Source of the DNA: Sepioteuthis lessoniana
Lineage: Eukaryota > Mollusca > Cephalopoda > Myopsida > Loliginidae
DNA: 64,000 nt
Assembly (NCBI GenBank): GCA_963585895.1
Contig: OY757904.1
Coordinates: 6,800,630 to 6,864,629, forward strand
Reading direction: 5' to 3'
Position 1 is the first letter of the stretch; the number at the start of each line of letters is the position of its first letter. Shown piece by piece: positions 34,820-48,072 of this stretch. Under the pieces are notes generated by a model that did no database searches, was not told the DNA's origin, and worked only from the letters and a program-made list of their open reading frames with translations. Both the position numbers and the translations under genes were made by a program.

Positions 34820-37800
34820 AATAATTGCATGTATATGTTATTTTGCATATTTTTTAGAGAATAAAAATAAGAGCACACTGAAAAGTATACATTAGATCAA
34901 ATGTTTATTTTATTGCCAGCATGGAAAAAGTTACATATCTTTCATCAGCTGGAAGAGAATCTTCCAGATATGTTGAACTGTATGTATATATTGAACGAGT
35001 AAGAAAAGCACTTTATAATATGTATATACAAATCTTTAATATTTGTTTTTACAATATCAGTGGAATTTTAGAGAACTCTTCATTAGTAGAAGTAGAGAAA
35101 AGCATCAAATTCACAAGTATTCTTATAGTTTCTAAATACTAAGAAATGAGCTTTAATCATAAAATTGAACTCATTTAACCCAGGGAATAAAATGCTTTAG
35201 AAGTATATCTGCAGTTCACTTGTACTCTATAATCTTCTGATAATGAAACACCTAATTCAAGAAATCAATCATTTTCAAACTGTTCTAATAATTTTTGGAC
35301 ATAGTGTATATATAATATGTTGGTATAATAAATAGAAGGCCAATGAATGAAAGACAAGAGCTGTACCATCAGAGTTATGATTTTAAAAATATGTTCTTAT
35401 AAAATGTGCATCTCACAGGCTGAGAAATGAGATATTCTGGGGGGGGGGTGCATCTGTTCAATAATGTGTGTGTGTGTTCAGACTGTATAGACAACAAAAG
35501 ATATACTGAGCTGTTGACATACACTTCTTAACTCTAAGAACATGAGAGGCATACTTGTATCTTACTAAATTGTTCCTAGAAAAATTACCCCACAAATAAA
35601 TGGCTACACATTTCTATGAGTTTTAGAAGCTATATTTTTCTTACCCTAGAATATGAAGATGGTGAAATTAGATTTATTTTCAGAAATAAAGGAATACAAT
35701 TCTATCTCCAGTGATACATATGATGATGATATTTGTCATTGTTATTTAATTATAGTGTTTATCTATAAGTAATTTGAAAATTGTTTTGATGATACACATT
35801 AATCTAAATAATGAATCATTTTAATTTTAATTCTTTAAAGGATTTCAAAAGAAATCATAAATTTACATTTAAACATTTTCTGCAAAATAGTTTTATTATG
35901 ACAAAATCATTCATTTGTATATAGTGTTAGTGCATATCATATTACAATGTTTAAAAAATGCCAGAGTTTTGCTAATAATAATAAAAATTAAACAGATCTC
36001 TTTTAATTATCATGAATATTATTCTTTTCAGTAGAGCTGTTTGTTTCTACTTTTCTGAAAAATATTGCAAAGTGTAATGAACAATAAAGAAAACATTTGT
36101 CAAACAGTAATTTTATTTCCTAACTTGCATTGCAAAAGTGTCATTAAAAACATTTTTATGGCTTTAAATAATTATTTTGAGGTTTTCAAAAAGTTAAAAT
36201 ATGACACTAACAAATTTTAGCAAAAATGTAAAATATAGAATTATCAATTAACTATGTTTATTAAAATCCTCTTGAACACATTATGGACTAGTCAGATAAA
36301 ACCAGGTTCAATTTACAACAGTTTTATCCATATAATTTTAAAACTCCAGTTTGCTAATAATATTCAAAGTGGAATATTTAAGGCATTCACAAAATTAAAC
36401 AAAAACACATTTTAAAAGTGAGCAATGAATTAAAAAATTTTAAAATGTACAAAAAAATTAAGAATTTTTCTCATTTTAATAAGCAAAGATGCAAGAAAAG
36501 TTTAATCTATTGTTACAAAATCCTGGTTAATATATATCTGTTTAGATTAGAATTTTTAAAATATTGCAATGAAAATCATGGAAAGACAGAAATCGCTTCC
36601 CTCTGATAGAAGAAAAATAAAATCATAAAACCTAAAAGATGCCAAATTTTAGATTAAATTTATTCTACAACCAAAATCAAAGGATTTTTTTTTAAATAAA
36701 ATAAAATACTAACCTTTTTTAAGTCCATCCAAGAACCCAAAAACTGATCAAATTGATTGTAGTATTTTTTGACTCTTTTCATAATTTCTGTTTCACAAAA
36801 AGCCAAATGCTATAACTCAGCTGAATCCTAACAGAACTTTCTTACCTAAATGTTGTTCTTTTAAGCAGATCTCAACAACAAGCTACAATGATTGGATAAT
36901 AAGACTAAATTACTAGTAAGCAATCAGTCAATCAGCACAAGCAATTAACTAAAGTAGACTCAAAGAGCAAAGATAATGTCTTTTTTTTTTCTTTATAGAA
37001 ACATAAAAGATTATTTGTATCTAGTACATAAAACTAAGATTGAGAAAGAAATAGACAAATGTTTATCTCAATTATAGGGATCTAGCTTTTTGTATTTAGG
37101 TTACAAAAGAAAAAAAAATTTCTAATCAAACTTAATAATAATATGGAGTTGAAGGAATTGGAAATCAGAGACCTTCCAGACCACAACATTAAGATTGGCT
37201 AAAATACTCAAAAGAATCCTGGAGATCTGAAGAGACTTGCTGTCACTTAGACTCCAATGAAAGGTCATGAGCTAATGCTGGTGCAAAAAACTTACCTTGA
37301 TCATTAGAATTTCTCAAAAGAGAGAAATATTAAATACTCATAGTTCCCCCTTATTTATTGGCAATTTATTTTAAATTTGAATGCAATTTGGCATATCAAG
37401 CTTAATGAAAGCAGTTTTTAAAGAAGTGTTAGATTAACCTTCTATTTTTCCATACCATTTCACATCCAGTGCATACAGGACCAGATAGAGAAGGTTAGGC
37501 ATATATAAGCCAGTTGACATGCCCCCTTCATTTTAAGGGGAGGAAATACATCAAACTTTAGCAAAAGAGGTGATGAGAGTGATAGGAGCAGTCAACACTC
37601 CCTACTTCCTCTTGCATAGCACAGGTGTGAAGGGACAAAAAAATTTCCTCATGCCCTTCCCATTGATCCAGTGGTTAAAAAATAAAAATTCAGGGCTTGG
37701 TGATTTCTTTTTTACCTAGCATCATATTCTACAAATATTTTTATTTTAAAGCCTTTTTTCAGGAGGTGTACATACACAAAAATTAAGAACTAATACCATT

Positions 37801-37970
37801 CTTTACCTGGCCTCATATCTTAATCACTTTCTCTTAAGCTTAAGATATTTTGAGGCATTCAAAAATTAAAGCTTAAGATCACTGAAGACTATTTCAATAC
37901 ACTGAGTGGAGAGAGAGCTCAGTGAATATTTTTGCTTTAATGACTAAAAATATACAACCTTAAATGAAGA
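34820..37970. other. AT-rich non-coding stretch
   Basis: No gene recognised. A G9 run lies near 35,440 and a GT run near 35,466-35,478. The frame at 34,921-35,142 has no domain. Confidence 0.5.
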
Positions 37971-37976
37971 AAAATA

Positions 37977-38835
37977 CGAGGTGCATACGATAAGTTTCCA
38001 GGCTTTTTTCGTATGGGCATTTAAAATTGTTGAAAACTCTTAAAAATTCAGTATATTATTGCGAGACATCTTATGAGAAGACTGACCAATTTTTATGATT
38101 CCAGGTTCAAATGAACAGCTACAGCAGCAATTGGAATACACCCTACTAAAGACTGATTGTCACAGCTGGGGAATTTCAAAAATGCAATCTGACACTTTAG
38201 AAGAATGATAATAAAATAATAAAATTCTGTTTTAAACTTGGAAAAAATGCCACAGAAATGTATGGAATGCTTCAGACTGCTTTTCAACCATCTTGCATGA
38301 ATCGAGCATGAGTTTTTGAGTGGCATAAGAGATTCAAGGAAGGCAGAGTGTCTGTGAGGGATGATGAGAGGTGTAGGAGGAGTAAGAAAGTCAATACACC
38401 AGAGTTGATTGGCCAAAGGGTTAGGGTTACTATATGAGGTTTTAAGGGAGATGAGGAAGAGATTCCATCGGAAGAGGCCAGCACTCTTCAAATCGGGTCA
38501 GTGGCATTTCCACCAGGACAATGCACCAGTCCACAACTCCATCTTTGTCACAGACTATTTGACCAAGATGGGCATCAAGACAGTTCCTCAGCCTCCCTAT
38601 AGTCCAGACCTTGCTCCCTAAGCTCAGAGGCTGTCGTTATGAGACAATTGAGGAGATGAAAGAGGCTGTGACAAAGGTCATTGACACGCTCACATAAGAG
38701 GACTGCCATGGGGCCTTTCAAAAGTTGTTGGAACGGTACAACTAGTGCATTGCAGCCAGAGAAGATTACTTCAAAGGGGACTAGAGTTTCACGTGCCAAT
38801 ACGAGAAAAGTCTGGTAACTTATTGTATGCACAAG
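37977..38835 (+). mobile_element. internally deleted mariner element with TIRs and TA duplication
   Basis: Left end CGAGGTGCATACGATAAG and right end, read inward, CTTGTGCATACAATAAG are inverted repeats of about 40 bp extending through CCAGGCTTTT/CCAGACTTTT and CGTATGGGC/CGTATTGGC. Each end is preceded by TA (37,975-37,976 and 38,836-38,837), the duplication made by all Tc1/mariner insertions. The length of 859 bp is about 450 bp shorter than a typical 1.3-kb mariner. The transposase remnant inside lacks its middle and is interrupted by stops, so the copy is non-autonomous. Confidence 0.9.
38225..38800 (+). pseudogene. mariner transposase remnant
   Basis: An N-terminal HTH region is visible (FCFKLGKNATEMYGMLQTAF, then FEWHKRFKEGR and RDDERC) with in-frame stops. 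The reading then jumps, with the central third missing, to LREMRKRFHRKRPALFKSGQ, WHFHQDNAPVH (second catalytic Asp) and PQPPYSPDLAP. The expected third catalytic Asp, 34 residues after the second in the D,D34D triad, would follow LAP directly, but about 25 bp are deleted and a stop appears, resuming at LRGCRYETIEEMKEAV. The first Asp is lost with the middle. The protein cannot be catalytic. Confidence 0.85.
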
Positions 38836-38949
38836 TAAGTCACAAAGATACTTCCAACTACAGCACACAGAATTAAGTAGACTTAATAAATTTTGTGGCA
38901 ATGCAAAGTTGCTGAAGTTTTCTGATGAATTTGCTTTAAAAAATTAAAT

Positions 38950-39153
38950 ATGAAGAACCATCAGGTATATTGGACCACATCTAGAGAGAAAAATATAAAG
39001 AGTACAATTTCTGGGGTAAAGTCAAATTCATTGACAGGGAATGAATGCAATTGGAATGTAAAAAAAATTAGGGAAGCAGCATACATCAAGATGATTCAGA
39101 CCAATACAGAACATGGTTTTTGTTATACAGTAGAAACGAGGGATGGGAAATGA
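38950..39153 (+). pseudogene. possible retroelement C-terminal fragment
   Basis: A 67-codon frame with a terminal KIREAAYIKMIQTN segment resembling the (K/R)xREAxxI block found at the C-terminus of some GIY-YIG-bearing retroelement proteins, preceded by a HxxxWN-like stretch. No other domain is present. The resemblance is short and the call weak. Confidence 0.25.
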
Positions 39154-39952
39154 GAAGATTTCAGAACAACTCAATACTGTTAAAAAAAAAAAAAAAAAAA
39201 AATTAAAAAAAAAAAAACATTTGACACTGTTTTTGCTTTACACTCCAAAAAAAGTTGTTAAAAAATAAGGAGTTTAATTGGTTGAAGAACTCTGAATGAT
39301 GAGTATCTTAAATAGAATTATTTATTATAATAGTGTAGAACTTTCGTTTTATAAGTTGTATTTATCTCCTATACACTACATGTATATAGTCATATATAAA
39401 TCATATGTATTTAACAATAATTACAAAAAACTATTAAAGAGCACTTCCCTTCTGAGCCAATTACCAGCTCTGAGTGAATACTTCCAATTTTCTCAGCCAC
39501 CATAATCTTTAGTAATCTTGAAAAATTTCAAAAAGGTATATATATTTTTTGTGTTGTAAACATTAAGTGAAATCTGAAAGGTTGTCTTAGAGAAATACAT
39601 AGAAAATGTAAGAATTTACATGAGCTGCAGAAAAAACAAAATAGAATATATCCCTTGTTAATGACTGTGCACCAAGTATCATAAACCAAAAATAATAAAA
39701 AGTGAAAGAGTAACAATGATTTTATCTACTAAGCCACTGTCCTAAAACACTTGATATTGCAGAATTTTAATAACTAGATGCTAATATGCTTGGCTTGTTA
39801 TTTGGAATTTAGGTTAAAAGGAATGAAGACTAAAAAGTCATTCAAAAATAAGGAGGGTTGGGAAACAATATTATGTGGACCATGTTTAATGACTGCAGTT
39901 TCAACAGAAGAACTTAATTATGATTACAAAGGGTCAAAGTTTGATTCAGTAG
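39154..39952. other. AT-rich non-coding stretch
   Basis: Poly(A) at about 39,182-39,218; nothing else recognised. Confidence 0.5.
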
Positions 39953-39956
39953 CAAA

Positions 39957-41003
39957 TGTGACGGCAAATCGACTAAAATCCCAAAACGGGACGTTATTTT
40001 CGCACGTGTGAAGACGGGGCAGGTTGGCACTTGATCCCCTACAGAATAAGTCCTGTTCAGAGTTCTTCTCTCAGGCACATAAGAACTGGCATATTACGTG
40101 AGGGAATAATTTAGGGCCAGACTGACCACCGCTGGCAAAGGGGTTCCAAATTTCACACTATCACACACCCACCAGGCCGCTAAACTTCTTTCCCTTAGAT
40201 AACAGAAGAATACAGGCCTATAGGTCTTAGTCGTAATAATATTAATATTGTAGTAGTCGGCAACTCCGGTTTCCTGTGTGATACTTTAGGAATTAATAGG
40301 ACAATTCTAAGCAAGATAACATAAGGCGAATAGAAGCTGGAAAGAAAGCATGAAGTAACAACATAGACCACATGGTAAAATGAAAATACATAGGTTCTTT
40401 ACTACGGTTATATATATATATACGTTCAGAGTGTCAAAACATATAAGTGGACAGTCCATGAATATAAATGTCTTTTCTTGGCTTTTGTCTTTCTTCAAAT
40501 TGAGAGAGAGAGAGTGGTAAACGAAATTTGGGTGTAAAGGAAAAATGTCCCCAAAGTTACTTATCTTATTTTCGACGGGGTTCCACTGGAGAATTTTCTT
40601 CTTTCACGGGCTACTAGACTTTGTTCTGTTTTTAATACTGGCTTGAAGGATTTGGAGTCCTTCGTGTCTCAGCTAATCTTTTGTCTTCAGCCCGGAGTAA
40701 AGTGGCTATGGTTCGTCTGCCCGCTATGAACCCTGCTCAAAAACTGACCTTCTTGTCCTTTACTTCCGCTGAGGGGAAGGGAGCCCCACTTCCGTTTTGG
40801 GGTCCCAGCCAATCATTTGGCTTCTCTCTCTTTCCCTTTCCGATGTCCGGCGGCCTGAGGTCACTAAGTGCGAACACCTGGTCTCCCCTGCGTGACCCAC
40901 ATTCTCTCTTAACGGTCACTTTTTGACTGCTAGATAGTGCTGATTCACCACGGGAAAATAGTATCAGTCTTACCTCTTCGTCTCCATGAGCTATAACGTG
41001 ACA
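39957..41003. mobile_element. probable solo LTR with CAAA target duplication
   Basis: A 1,047-bp block that is markedly richer in GC and CpG than its flanks. It starts TGTGACGG and ends CGTGACA, matching the TG...CA rule for long terminal repeats. CAAA occurs at 39,953-39,956 and again at 41,004-41,007, a 4-bp target duplication. Inside are two ETS-type ACTTCCG sites (about 40,765 and 40,790), a CCAAT box in GCCAATCATTTGGC (about 40,807-40,820) and a TATATATATA run near 40,409, consistent with an LTR promoter. No gag or pol lies next to it, hence solo. Orientation is undecided. The alternative is a host CpG-rich promoter. Confidence 0.6.
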
Positions 41004-41007
41004 CAAA

Positions 41008-41985
41008 GCATTAAACTTATGACTGAAATATCTAAAGTAACTTATATCATTATTCCAATCTGGAGAAGAAAAAAACTTAAAATTCTAGTAGAAAATACTG
41101 TTTTCTAACAGTCAGTCAAGAATTATCTTTAATTTTGTTTGATTTTTTTTTTTTCAACAGAGCATTTTCACATTGATTTTTACTAGCAGTTTTGCTTCAT
41201 CTTTGCTTTTTAAAAAAGAATCAGAATATTGGGTTAATATACTCTTCAACCATTAGAACAAACATAAAATAGATATAAAAGATTTCAAAATAAAAATCTA
41301 CAAGATAGTAAAACAAAACTGGAATAAAGATTTAAACAGGAAGAATAATAGAATGAGCAAATATTTCTGCTCCACTTTAATCACAGAAGAACAATGATAA
41401 AAGTGATTAAATTGATTCCATTGAAACATGAGCCCCTAAAATAAGGGAAGTGAATTCAAGTCTCATTTGAAACTACGTTTTTGTTTTTAATTCTGGATTT
41501 CACACTTTTCTCAGAGTTGAAGAGTTCACCAATCCAGATTGCTGTAATAAAAAGCAAGAGTAAATCTGGTAATAAAGTAATAATCAGTTGAATACTTAAT
41601 ATGAAAATTAGGGGATTTATTTCAAACAGCATTGGGGGGGGGTCAATCCTCATTGGTGATCTAAGCAAAGATATTTTCAAATGAAACTGTACATATTGTG
41701 AATATAAAGTTTACTTTGCTTTAATAAAAAAAAATTTTTAAATAAAATAAAAAAATAAAAAAATAAAAATTTTTTTTTAATTTTAAAAAAAATTAAAAAC
41801 AGCTCAATAAAATATATTGATCTTTAAAATCTTACAGATTTCTATAGCAATAAAAGAGCCAAAAGCTGTACCAAAATAACAAATTATCAACTCTGAATAA
41901 ACTAAAAACAAACAAGTAAGATAGGAACATCTTATCAATGGAAAGCAGCTGAATTTTGCAAACATCTTAAAAACTAAACATACTC
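41008..41985. other. intronic AT-rich stretch
   Basis: Lies on the 3' side of the ACK SAM exon (minus sense) and is presumably its intron. A run of A/T blocks occurs at 41,728-41,800. No further exon recognised. Confidence 0.5.
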
Positions 41986-41987
41986 AC

Positions 41988-42212
41988 CCTCTTTATTTTG
42001 CCAATTGCTCCTTGGGGAACTTCTTTTTTGTAATATTTCTTCAGTCTCCGCATTTCAGGTTTAGTCATACCCACATTCATGAGGTCCTCATCTTTGACAT
42101 ATTTGAGATGTGCCAAGGCAGAGATTTTCAGTTCATTCTTTAGAGCACTATAATAATGTTCAAGTTCTGCCTCAACAAGGAAATTATGAAGTTCCTTGTT
42201 CATGGCTGCCAT
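41988..42212 (-). CDS. ACK/TNK2-type kinase, first coding exon (SAM domain)
   Basis: Encodes the N-terminus of an activated Cdc42-associated tyrosine kinase, a cytoplasmic non-receptor kinase acting downstream of Cdc42 and receptor kinases. The 75 residues start MAAMNKELHNFL. They contain FLVEAELEHYYSALKNEL, LAHLKYVKDEDLMNVGM and KPEMRRLKKYYKK, which align with the SAM domain of ACK1 (EVQLQQYF..., HFEYVKNEDLEKIGM, GQRRLWEAVKRR as I recall the family). This domain supports membrane localisation and dimerisation of the kinase. The exon ends in AAGAGG followed by GTGAGT (41,987-41,982), a strong donor in phase 0. The start chosen at 42,212 has the context ACCATGG; an upstream in-frame ATG is absent, and the CTG at 42,239 is unlikely. 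Kinase-domain exons should lie to the left but none is visible, so the intron is long. Confidence 0.8.
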
Positions 42213-42283
42213 GGTTAGTGGACTTTTTGCTACTAGCACCAGTGATGCTTAATAGATTGCTTTATTAGAAACTCATGGGGAAC
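42213..42283 (-). promoter_or_regulatory. ACK exon 5'-UTR with splice acceptor and mini-uORF
   Basis: The acceptor reads TTTGTTTCTTTTCCAG, with the exon starting at 42,283, so at least one untranslated exon and the promoter lie further right. Within the UTR an upstream ORF ATGAGTTTCTAA (42,276-42,265) encodes three residues and stops 52 bases before the main ATG. Its context (CCCCATGA) is weaker than that of the main start. Confidence 0.65.
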
Positions 42284-42289
42284 CTGGAA

Positions 42290-44970
42290 AAGAAACAAAA
42301 AAAATAATTAGATATTTATTAAAGTAATTTCATATTATTTCTTTCACTAAATTCCCAAAATAAGAACTAAAAGCGGAATGATTTTTATTAGACAGTCAAG
42401 GTTTTTAGTTTAGCAAATAAGGAGCAAGACTGTATCACGAGAAGTCCATAATACGGTCTTAGAAAATATGGCATAGCACAAAATTTTGAATTAAACACTT
42501 GTAAAGCTTAAATAATATTGTTATAAACCTAACAGGAACTATTGATTTGGAGGTTATTTGATTTTGATAAGTAGTTTCTTTGGATCAAGTAGAATAATTT
42601 AAAATTTTTAAACTCATTAAGAATGAACACATTAAAACTTTGAATACAGATATTTTCATAAGTATATATTCAACAAATACCAAATGACACCTTTTTAAAT
42701 TTGAGATGAAACATAAATATCATTGCTTGTGCTGAGTTTGAATAATTCTAGGAGAGTACCAGATTATTGATTTTTTTTTTCTTTCCAATTTTTCTCATAA
42801 ATGTTTACTTTTATTCCAAAGTTCTGTAATATAAATTTGCCATTTTGTTTAAACCAATTTTTTAATCCATGTAAAAAAAAAGTTATTCATTTTAACAAAA
42901 TATTCAAGAACAGCAACAAATTCATTGACAGTTAGATTCTTGCCTGGAAGGTAGAAATTCAGGTTAAGAAAAAGTCATAGAGAAAACTTTAAAAAAAAAA
43001 AAAAAAAAAAAAAAAGTCTCACAAAAAAGTTACGGGAGGTGGGAGTAAATCTTAAATCAAAAGTGTTTACTCAATAAATCCCTTATGTCTCACTCAAATT
43101 AAGAATATTTCACTACAAAAACCAACTAACCAACCACGACAAACAGTGACTTTATTATCAGCCATGTAAACAGGGGCATGTCAAAATACTTGAACAAATT
43201 GATAATCTACAGGAAAATTGTTTTAAATCGAGTCATGTCATTTTGAGATTATAATAAAGCAAAATGACATTTTTTTACTCATCAAACTAACTTAATTTAG
43301 GAATCAAGCAATATATTTGTATGCATTAATTGTTTGGTTGTTTTGAAGGAAGTTATGTATGAAAATCCACCCTCGTTCCATCATCAAATACTTATCTTCC
43401 AGTGACCATACTTTTCATCATAAGTCATAATACAATGCAAAAAAAATCTATTTTATTTCTGCTGAACAATAGATTTTTTCTTAATTCAGTTCATATCGAA
43501 CCCATTTATCCAGTTTGCTTTCTTTTTTATCACTCTTAAATAAATCATAATTATTCCAGTAGATACTTTGATGTTAACTAAGATATTTAAGGATTTTTTG
43601 TTTTGTTTAAACTACAACTTTCACTGATAGGTTCTGGTAGACCTCTTTTCTAAACTGAAATTGCCAATTGTAAATTTCTCAAACGAAGATCCTAGTGTAT
43701 GTTCACCAATTGAACTTATATTCCCAACAATTTCAGATCTATTTTATACCAGTTTGCACTCTTATATACTGTAAAAGGAGTTGAAAGGAGAAATAGAATG
43801 AAATCTTTCATGAATAATCAAATATTTAAAAATGAAATATCAAGAATTGTCTTATAGATGGTCTGCAAAATCAATTTCATATTGAACATCCTAAAATCTT
43901 TAAAATCTAGTATGAAACATGATCCAATGTAAAACCAAATTTTCATATAAAATTATTGTTTGACTAATAAAACTTAAAAATTCAACATTTATCTAATTAA
44001 AACTAATTAAAAAATAATACACTTACTGTTACAATTTCAGAAAATAGGAGAAATAATTAAAAATATTAAAATAAATGTAATTCACATAACACTTGAAGTC
44101 TAATAAAAAAAAATTAGAGAAAATAAAACCTTCGATATTCTTAATTTTCATACAACTCAAAAAAAATAAAATAAATAAAATAGATTTAGTTGAGATATAA
44201 ATGACACTAAAATTATTCATATTAAATCAGATTATAGAAGGAGAAACTCTTAGGAACCAACTACACAAAAAATAAAATGTAAATAAGAACATACAATGGA
44301 CAAAGTTCCCTCCTAACTTGTTAAGCATGAAATAACTCTAGTTGGGTTGATCTTTAAAAAAAAAAACAAATCAATCAATCAACTCAACATCACTTACAAA
44401 GGAAAATATCCTTAGATATTCTGTATGTATTTAATCAACAATAACATTTACAAATCACAAATAAGACAAAGTTTTTTTAGTTTTTGAAATGAGTCATAAA
44501 ATAGAAACCTCCACACAGTTACCCATTATGTTATAATTTCACTTTTGTTTACATATTCTTTCTATAACAGATTTATGTTGGTGAAAATTTGTAGCCATTT
44601 TCTTCACTGATTACTCATATTTTCACTTAAAAAATCTAAGTGAGAACAGGATGTAATTTTAAAAAAGACAAAACAGCAGCATTTTCATTTTCTATCAGCT
44701 TGTAATTTGCACCATTGTTATTTTTTTTCTCTTTTGCTGACTGGTCAAAGTTCACTCCAAATAGTCTAATGTAATTAATTCTAAATTATATAAATATAAT
44801 CAGTTTGAATTTAAAATAGTGTTTAAAAAAGTTTCAAAGTTTTTGATCAAATTTTTTCAAAGTGTAATATACCTTAAATTAATCATATAGCAAAATTACT
44901 CCAAATTCTCAAAATAAGCTATAAAAGTAAATTGCTGTAAGAAAAAGTATAGTATAGATGCTACAAGCGA

Positions 44971-45008
<38 letters not shown>

Positions 45009-48000
45009 CACATAGATACACACAAGAATTAATAGCATTACAATAAAGAAAAAAAAAGCAATCTAATGCTGCAATATTCTTTAAAAAAGAAAACAAAACT
45101 TTTTTATATTAATATTTATTTCATCTTAATTTCGTTGCTTTTATCAAAACCTTGCCTCTCAGACTTATTTTATGGCTATAAAATAATGAGAAGTTGCAAT
45201 AATAAAAAACAAGATTAAAAAAACAAAAACAAAATTAAGATAAAAGGAATAAGCCAAAAATTAATCTAATATGGACATTTCTTTTAAGTGCTTTTTCAGG
45301 AATAAAGATAATGAACAGAATACTTGAACTGGTTCATGTGTGTGTGTGTGTTTATATATATAAAACACACTTCAAAATTATCTTATTTACATCAGAGAAA
45401 ATGAGGTGGACCTCGTCAGTTTAGAGTTACTTCCCTTTAATTGTTCATCACCGATACACAAGGAATAAATTGACTTCGCTGATCTATTGATGAACCAAGT
45501 CAAAAACCAACAATCTAAAAGCTTATTTTAAAAGCAGGCATGCAATATCCACAAAGACCAGTGCATCATAATCAGTCATTTGTTTTTATATTTACGAAGC
45601 TAAATAAATATCAATAAGCATTCTTATGATAATTCAGTACAATTTTTCCTTTAAAACAATCAACTTGAGCACTTATTTAAATATTAAAAATTACTGCTAA
45701 CCTCTGCTATTCTAAGACTTTTGTATAGTCCAGTGTCTAATAAGAGTTAATTATTGAGAGAAAGGATACTATGATATTCAAATCACTGTTTTATATTTTC
45801 ACCATTTTTCAAGAAAAACATTTTTACGTAAAAGTAAAATTTTTGTTTATAGCTCTATATCCATACTCACCTTGCAAAATGTAGGAATTTTAAAATATAT
45901 AAAATGAATGAATCTTAAGCTTTTTATATAGTCAGGATGTACTAATTCTGAAGTTCTTAAATTTGGAAATTAATCATTAAATTGCTTCTGATTGAAAAAA
46001 AAAAAAAAAATTCATCTTCAGCAGCCTTACTCATAAATATTCTGCCATGATTATGACTCCATAAAAACATGAGAAACCAAGACTCTGCTTTACCCTTTAT
46101 CTCATTAGTGCAAAAATAATTATACATAAAAGATTAGGAGATAACTATTTCAAATTTCAGAGACTAACTTCTTACAACTGAAATGTATACAAAAGCAATT
46201 CAGGATTTTGGGATACAAAACAGCCATTTTGAAATACTCAATTCTTAAAAGGAAAATAAATCAAATACAACAGAAACATATCCATAGCAGCCAACTTCAA
46301 AAGATCCCTCAAAAATGGAAAAAGTTAAGGCTAGGTATGCCCAAAATCTTTCACCATTTTAAAAACCTAAGAAAAAAAATTTATTAATATTTACTTTGAT
46401 CAATCATTTAATCTTTGTCATTTTTGATGACAGAAACTTGAAAACAATGTAGACAGAAATCTCAGTAACTGAAGTTGTTTTATTTTTTTTTATGAAATTT
46501 TAGGAAAATAATGTAACTAGAAGTTGTTTGTTTCTTTTCAACTTCTCAATGTTTCTGCAGAAGAAGTATTTTTACAACTTGGAATATCAGAATTGTCTGC
46601 ATTAATAAACTTGTGCTTTGGTGCCATTATTAAAAAAATATCCTCTCTAATTAATTTTAAAGCGAATACTAGTACTGCAATACCCCCAAATATTTCAGGC
46701 TGAATGTTACTTTACTATATATACTTATAGTACATTTGATGAGAGGAAAGACAAAACTACAATCAAGAAATATTTTAGTCTTAAACAATAGTTTTGCTAA
46801 TTGAGGATAAATTAAACCATAGTTAGCAATTCAGAAAAGGCTGAGGTACTGTATTGGTATAAATCATATTGTGTTAATATGTTGAAAGTATAGAAAGTGA
46901 ATTAAAAACAGATTTATCAATATCAAATACAAAAAAAAATATATATATACACAATTTAACCCCTATAGTGGAAAACAAAATTTACTTTTTTAGCATTCCT
47001 TTCAAGAGCAACATAGAATTGTCCCTTGGAATGCCTATTAAAAAAAAAAATTTTTTTAATTAAAAAAAAAAAAAAAAAATCAATAAAAATCTAAAATTTT
47101 ATGCTAAAATCATTTTTCAATACTTAAAAATTCAATTTCATTATAAATTTTTTGCATGCTACTGATTCTAAACTATTCAGGTCAAGTGAACTAATTTAAT
47201 ATTTCCAAATGCAGTGATGAAATTATCTTCTTAATTTAACTCAAGAGATAATGTTAACCACTTTTAATAGATTTTTTTTTCATTATATACATGGCCAGCT
47301 TGGATAACCAAAATACATATGAGGAAGACAACTTTCATTAAAATGGCACTTGGTTTCAATACTAACAAGAGAGAATGGGTACAAATGAAACACCAGTAAA
47401 TATGTCAAGTTAAACTGACAGATGAGCAGAAAACATGTCTTATTTATTAGACAATAGTTTTTCATCACATTAAGCATTCCTATAAAATAAAATTGCATAA
47501 CGAGTTTATTTGGTTGAAGGCAATCATATGATCTAAGCAAATATAATTATGATTCCTCCTCTTAATTAAGTTGCAATATCATAACATAATACATACACAA
47601 CACACAAAACATTATCAAATTCAGTATTGTTTTCCCACCTCATTTCCTACATAACATTGAAGAGTTCACTTAAAAATATGAAACATAACACTTGTATAAC
47701 ATTTTAGATACATTTTATAGTAAGTATTTACATCAAATTAAGAAAGAAAAAAAAAACCTTTTCATCTTATACTCAGTTTTAGTTTTATTAAAAGAAAAAA
47801 CAGCAAGTAGATGGAAATAAAAGAGCTTATATTGTTTTTAAACCTTTGCACTCCCCTATGTTGGCTTTAGAGAGAAAAATGGAAAATTAATTACTACTCA
47901 GAAATTACCAGGCTTTTCATTTTACTGCCCATGTTTTTCAGACAACTCCTTTCAACTTGAAAGAATCGATTTGCAGTCTTACTTTTACCTCTCTCTAAAT

Positions 48001-48035
48001 GTGGATCATGAGGGAAAAAAAAAAATTATCTGAGG

Positions 48036-48072
<37 letters not shown>

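Noticed and set aside
36838-36880. Minus-strand GTAAGA donor after a segment resembling the end of the 33,950 exon
   Set aside because: The matching frame is interrupted by a stop and lacks the cysteine pattern.
40737-41060. Apparent minus-strand exon with a TTCTTCTCCAG acceptor (about 41,055) and GAAGAG/GTAAGA donor (about 40,970), open reading frame throughout
   Set aside because: The frame crosses the boundary of the probable solo LTR at 41,003, so acceptor and donor would lie in unrelated sequences; the encoded peptide matches no family I know.
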